This document shows, piece after piece, positions 60,883 to 64,000 of a stretch of 64,000 bases of DNA. The notes under the pieces are model-generated. The model was not told the DNA's origin. It made no database searches and worked only from the letters and a program-made list of their open reading frames with translations. The position numbers and the translations under genes were made by a program. Where the stretch lies: NCBI RefSeq assembly GCF_047228935.1, contig NZ_JBFEGG010000003.1:310001-374000 (forward strand), in the 5' to 3' direction. Origin of the DNA: Ornithinibacillus sp047228935. GTDB taxonomy: Bacteria > Bacillota > Bacilli > Bacillales > Amphibacillaceae. Position 1 is the stretch's first letter; each line of letters begins with the position of its first letter.

Positions 60883-62532
60883 ATGGGGAGTTTTTCAAGT
60901 TTCGATCGAAGAAAAATATTGGAAGCGATGAAAAAAGAAGATCTTGATTTACTCATTATTGGTGGAGGAATAACAGGTTCTGGAATTGCATTAGACGCGG
61001 TTACTCGAGGACTTAAAACAGCTGTTGTAGAAATGCAGGATTTTGCGGCTGGTACGTCAAGTCGCTCAACTAAACTCGTACATGGTGGTCTTCGTTATTT
61101 AAAGCAATTTGAATTTAAGATGGTCGCAGAGGTTGGCAAAGAGAGGGCTATTGTATATGAAAATGGACCTCACGTTACAACACCAGAATGGATGCTTCTG
61201 CCTTTCCACAAAGGGGGAACATTTGGCCCGTTAACAACGAATATTGGACTTAGATTTTATGATTATTTAGCTGGAGTTAAGCGATCGGAACGGAGAAAAA
61301 TGTTATCTGCAAAAGATGCGTTACGGATGGAACCATTGATAAAGAAGGATGGATTAAAAGGTGCCGGTTTTTATGTGGAATATAAGACTGATGACGCACG
61401 CTTAACAATAGAAGTCATAAAAAAAGCAGTCGAAGAAGGAGCCTATGCGATTAATTATACAAAAGTGACTTCCTTTATCTACAATGACACTGGAAAGATA
61501 ATTGGGGTGGAAGTAGAGGACCAATCAAATGGGGAAACCCATAAAATCTATGCGAAAAAAATCGTAAATGCATGTGGACCTTGGGTAGATAAGTTGCGTA
61601 AGTTAGATGGTTCCAAACAAGGAAAACATCTTCAATTAACAAAAGGTGTTCACCTAGTATTTTCTCAAGAAAGATTTCCCTTACAACAGGCTATTTACTT
61701 TGATACACCTGATGGCAGAATGATTTTTGCCATACCTCGGGATGGAAAGACCTATGTAGGTACAACTGATACGACTTATGAAGGTGACATTTCCCATCCA
61801 ACGATGAACCGAGAAGACCGAGATTATGTTATAGATGCTATTAATTATATGTTTCCTACTCTTAAAATTAAGGCAGAAGATTTGGAATCAAGCTGGGCTG
61901 GATTAAGACCTTTAATTGCTGAAGATGGTAAAAAGCCAGGTGAAATCTCGAGAAAGGACGAAATTTTTATATCTAACTCCGGATTGATTTCTATGGCAGG
62001 TGGGAAGCTGACAGGTTATCGGAAAATGGCTGAACAAGCGGTTAATACCGTCGTTAAGCAGTTAAAAGATGTGTATACGGAATCGGTAACGAAACATCTT
62101 CCTATATCTGGTGGGGAGGTGAATGGTTCAAAAGGATTTGAAAAGTTTTTGAAGGAAAAAGTAGATCAAGGAGTGCTGTTAGGTATTGAATATAATGTGG
62201 CCAGGCAATTAGTCAAAAGATATGGGGCTAATGTTGAAAAGGTATTTGAGTTGTTTGAAACGAATAAGTTAGAAGCTAGGGAAGAAGGAATTGACCCAGT
62301 TGTTTTTGCACAGCTTTGTTATAGCATAGAAAATGAACTTGTTTATAAACCGACCGACTTCTTTATTAGAAGAACGGGTGCTTTATTTTTTAATATTAAT
62401 TGGGTTAGAGAACATAAAGCAGGTGTGATTAAATACATGAGAAAAAAATTAAATTGGAACGCAGAACGAAACGTCGACTTTGCGAAAGAGTTGGATACTT
62501 TACTGAAAGAGGCTGTAGAACCGACTAGTTAA
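60883..62532 (+). CDS. glpD: aerobic glycerol-3-phosphate dehydrogenase
   Basis: FAD enzyme at the membrane that oxidises glycerol-3-phosphate to DHAP and passes electrons to quinone, 549 residues. The FAD-binding GGGITGSGIALDA is near residue 28; SSRSTKLVHGGLRYL and the YVGTTDTTYEGD segment are also typical. AAGGGGGAACGGTA precedes the ATG. glpF, glpK and glpP are not nearby. No clear GlpP leader terminator is visible upstream. Confidence 0.97.
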   Translation: MGSFSSFDRRKILEAMKKEDLDLLIIGGGITGSGIALDAVTRGLKTAVVEMQDFAAGTSSRSTKLVHGGLRYLKQFEFKMVAEVGKERAIVYENGPHVTTPEWMLLPFHKGGTFGPLTTNIGLRFYDYLAGVKRSERRKMLSAKDALRMEPLIKKDGLKGAGFYVEYKTDDARLTIEVIKKAVEEGAYAINYTKVTSFIYNDTGKIIGVEVEDQSNGETHKIYAKKIVNACGPWVDKLRKLDGSKQGKHLQLTKGVHLVFSQERFPLQQAIYFDTPDGRMIFAIPRDGKTYVGTTDTTYEGDISHPTMNREDRDYVIDAINYMFPTLKIKAEDLESSWAGLRPLIAEDGKKPGEISRKDEIFISNSGLISMAGGKLTGYRKMAEQAVNTVVKQLKDVYTESVTKHLPISGGEVNGSKGFEKFLKEKVDQGVLLGIEYNVARQLVKRYGANVEKVFELFETNKLEAREEGIDPVVFAQLCYSIENELVYKPTDFFIRRTGALFFNINWVREHKAGVIKYMRKKLNWNAERNVDFAKELDTLLKEAVEPTS

Positions 62533-62539
62533 TAAAAAG

Positions 62540-62575
62540 GTCTCCCCACTATGAAATTTTTAGGGGAGGCTTTTT
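62540..62575 (+). terminator. terminator after glpD
   Basis: GTCTCCCC / GGGGAGGC stem followed by TTTTTCT. Confidence 0.9.
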
Positions 62576-62679
62576 CTAATGACTACTTAGCTATTATGTA
62601 ACATCCCAAACTTAGTATATAATTTCACCTATAAGTATGGTATACTTCTAGCGATATGTGAAAAAATAGGGGGATATGC

Positions 62680-63690
62680 ATGCAACCAGTAGAAAAAAAG
62701 GAAAAACAAGCACAAACTAATAATGTTATCCCTTTTATCCCTACAGGTGATTTCTATTTTGCAAAAGGTGTAGAAGCGTTTCGTAAAAGAAAGTTTGATG
62801 TTGCATTAAAATGGTTAACAAAAGCGGTAGAAACCGCCCCAGATAATCCATTATACCAATGTCAAATGTCAATCATCTATACAGAAACCGGTTCTTTTCA
62901 TAAGGCAAATCAAATTTTAACGAATGTATTACAAGCTACAGGTGACCAATATGTAGATTGTTATTATTTACTTGCAAATAATTATGCCCACTTGGGACTT
63001 TTAAATGATGCGAAGAAATTTGCTGTGTCATATTTAGATAAGGAACCTGATGGTGATTTTAGTGACGATGCTAAATCATTATTGCAGTTAATTGAAATAG
63101 ATGATGACATGGAGGATGATGATTGGGAGCTTGATGAAGAGGATGAACTCTTAGTATATCAAGAGACGGTATTTCATCATTTAGAAAATAGTGAATGGGA
63201 TAAAGCTTTAGCTTTATTAGAGGAAATGATTTTACTTTTTCCCGAGCATAAAATAGCTCATCATGAATATACATTTGCACTCTTCTTTTCAGGTAGAAAA
63301 GAGGAAGCTATTGAAAAAGAGCTTGAATTATTTAAGGAAGATACAAATAATTTATACAGTCATACGAATCTAGCTGTTTTTTATTATGAGACAGGCAATG
63401 AAAGAGAATATGAAAAGCATATAGGTGCATTACTAAATATATACCCGATGCATGAACAACAAAAATTACGTATTGCTGTGACGTTAGCTCGAACAGGATT
63501 ATCTGAAGAAGCATACAATCGTTTTCGTATGCTTGATAAAGGAATCGTGAAAAGTCATATTTCGTACTATCGTTGGTATAGTATGACAGCTTATCGTTTA
63601 GGTGAACCTTCAAAGGCATTAAGCTTATGGGAAGAAGGTTGTCGTAGACATCCTAAATTATCAGCTGAAGAAGGTCCTTGGAATTCTTGA
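62680..63690 (+). CDS. TPR-repeat protein (YvcD-like)
   Basis: A 336-residue soluble protein with tetratricopeptide repeats. Typical units are AFRKRKFDVALKWLTKAVETAPDNPLYQ and WDKALALLEEMILLFPEHKIA, with an acidic spacer (DDMEDDDWELDEEDE) near residues 142-156. TPR proteins act as scaffolds; partners unknown. It precedes trxB, as yvcD does in B. subtilis. ATAGGGGGATATGC precedes the ATG. Confidence 0.9.
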   Translation: MQPVEKKEKQAQTNNVIPFIPTGDFYFAKGVEAFRKRKFDVALKWLTKAVETAPDNPLYQCQMSIIYTETGSFHKANQILTNVLQATGDQYVDCYYLLANNYAHLGLLNDAKKFAVSYLDKEPDGDFSDDAKSLLQLIEIDDDMEDDDWELDEEDELLVYQETVFHHLENSEWDKALALLEEMILLFPEHKIAHHEYTFALFFSGRKEEAIEKELELFKEDTNNLYSHTNLAVFYYETGNEREYEKHIGALLNIYPMHEQQKLRIAVTLARTGLSEEAYNRFRMLDKGIVKSHISYYRWYSMTAYRLGEPSKALSLWEEGCRRHPKLSAEEGPWNS

Positions 63691-63768
63691 GCATTTCAAT
63701 AGACGGGGAATGATAAATTTTATACCCTTTAGATAGAGTACTAATTGTTTTAGAAAGGGGCGTTAAAC

Positions 63769-64000
63769 ATGTCCGAAGAAAAAATATACGATTTAATTAT
63801 TGCCGGTGCAGGTCCAGCAGGTATGACTGCAGCACTTTACGCATCTAGAGCTAACTTGGATACGTTAATGATTGAACGTGGTATTCCAGGTGGACAAATG
63901 GCAAATACAGAAGACGTAGAGAATTATCCGGGCTATGATCATATTCTTGGACCGGATTTATCTAATAAAATGTTTGAGCATGCAAAGAAGTTTGGTGCTG
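63769..64000 (+). CDS. trxB: thioredoxin reductase, 3'-truncated by the window
   Basis: NADPH-dependent flavoenzyme that reduces thioredoxin. Only the first 77 residues are visible: the FAD-binding GAGPAGMTAALYASRA and the GGQMANTEDVENYPGY segment identify it. The CxxC active site lies beyond the window. GAAAGGGGCGTTAAAC precedes the ATG. Confidence 0.96.
   Translation, partial: MSEEKIYDLIIAGAGPAGMTAALYASRANLDTLMIERGIPGGQMANTEDVENYPGYDHILGPDLSNKMFEHAKKFGA

Overview
The window is a low-GC, mostly plus-strand chromosomal segment from a Firmicute of the family Bacillaceae. I infer a relative of Oceanobacillus, Virgibacillus or Ornithinibacillus rather than Bacillus subtilis itself. Strong AGGAGG-type ribosome sites, frequent TTG/GTG starts, SinR, DegS-DegU, ComF, bacillithiol (BshB2) and HPr kinase genes support this. 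Long blocks follow the B. subtilis order (degSU-degV-comF-flagellar genes-hpf-secA-prfB-cccB-ftsEX-ctpB-minJ-uvrBA, then hprK-lgt-yvoD-ppaX-yvoF and yvcD-trxB). No tRNA, rRNA, CRISPR array, prophage or intact insertion sequence was seen.

Region by region. 1-3.0 kb: a TAXI-type TRAP solute-binding lipoprotein, cut by the window edge, whose two lobes are in swapped order, then a fused TRAP permease. 3.3-9.99 kb: transporters, pyroglutamyl peptidase, a HAD phosphatase, a YdjO-like protein, an ATPase of unknown role and two tandem IDEAL-domain paralogues. 10.1-13.9 kb (minus strand): a PBP3/MecA-type penicillin-binding lipoprotein, an LCP cell-wall ligase and a class D sortase. 14.2-18.5 kb: a biofilm-matrix island (TasA-like fibre protein, TapA, SipW, an LPNTA-anchored protein with a TasA-like motif), then a cyclic-di-GMP-I riboswitch directly upstream of sinI, then sinR and vanZ. 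18.8-21.7 kb: nagA-nagB and yvyE.

21.9-35 kb: degS-degU, degV, comFA-comFC and a flagellar late-gene block (yvyF, flgM, flgN, flgK, flgL, a DUF6470 gene, fliW, csrA, flaG, fliD, fliS, fliT) with two sigma-D-like promoters. The flagellin gene hag, normally next to csrA, is absent. 35-46.7 kb: hpf, secA, prfB with its programmed +1 frameshift, cccB, ftsEX, an EnvC-like M23 protein, ctpB and minJ. 46.8-54.4 kb: ykoP-, ykoQ- and ykoN-like genes, then uvrB-uvrA behind a LexA-like box. 54.5-64 kb: yojF-bshB2, a ~540-bp degenerate tandem repeat, yvlD, hprK-lgt-yvoD-ppaX-yvoF, glpD, a TPR protein and the start of trxB.

The most interesting part is 13.2-17.9 kb. A sortase, an amyloid-type fibre operon, an LPXTG-family protein with a TasA-like motif and SinI/SinR sit together. 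GTTCTTT-type boxes lie ahead of tasA and ahead of sinI. A c-di-GMP riboswitch appears to feed the second messenger straight into the SinI/SinR switch. The second striking item is the apparently circularly permuted TAXI binding protein at the left edge.
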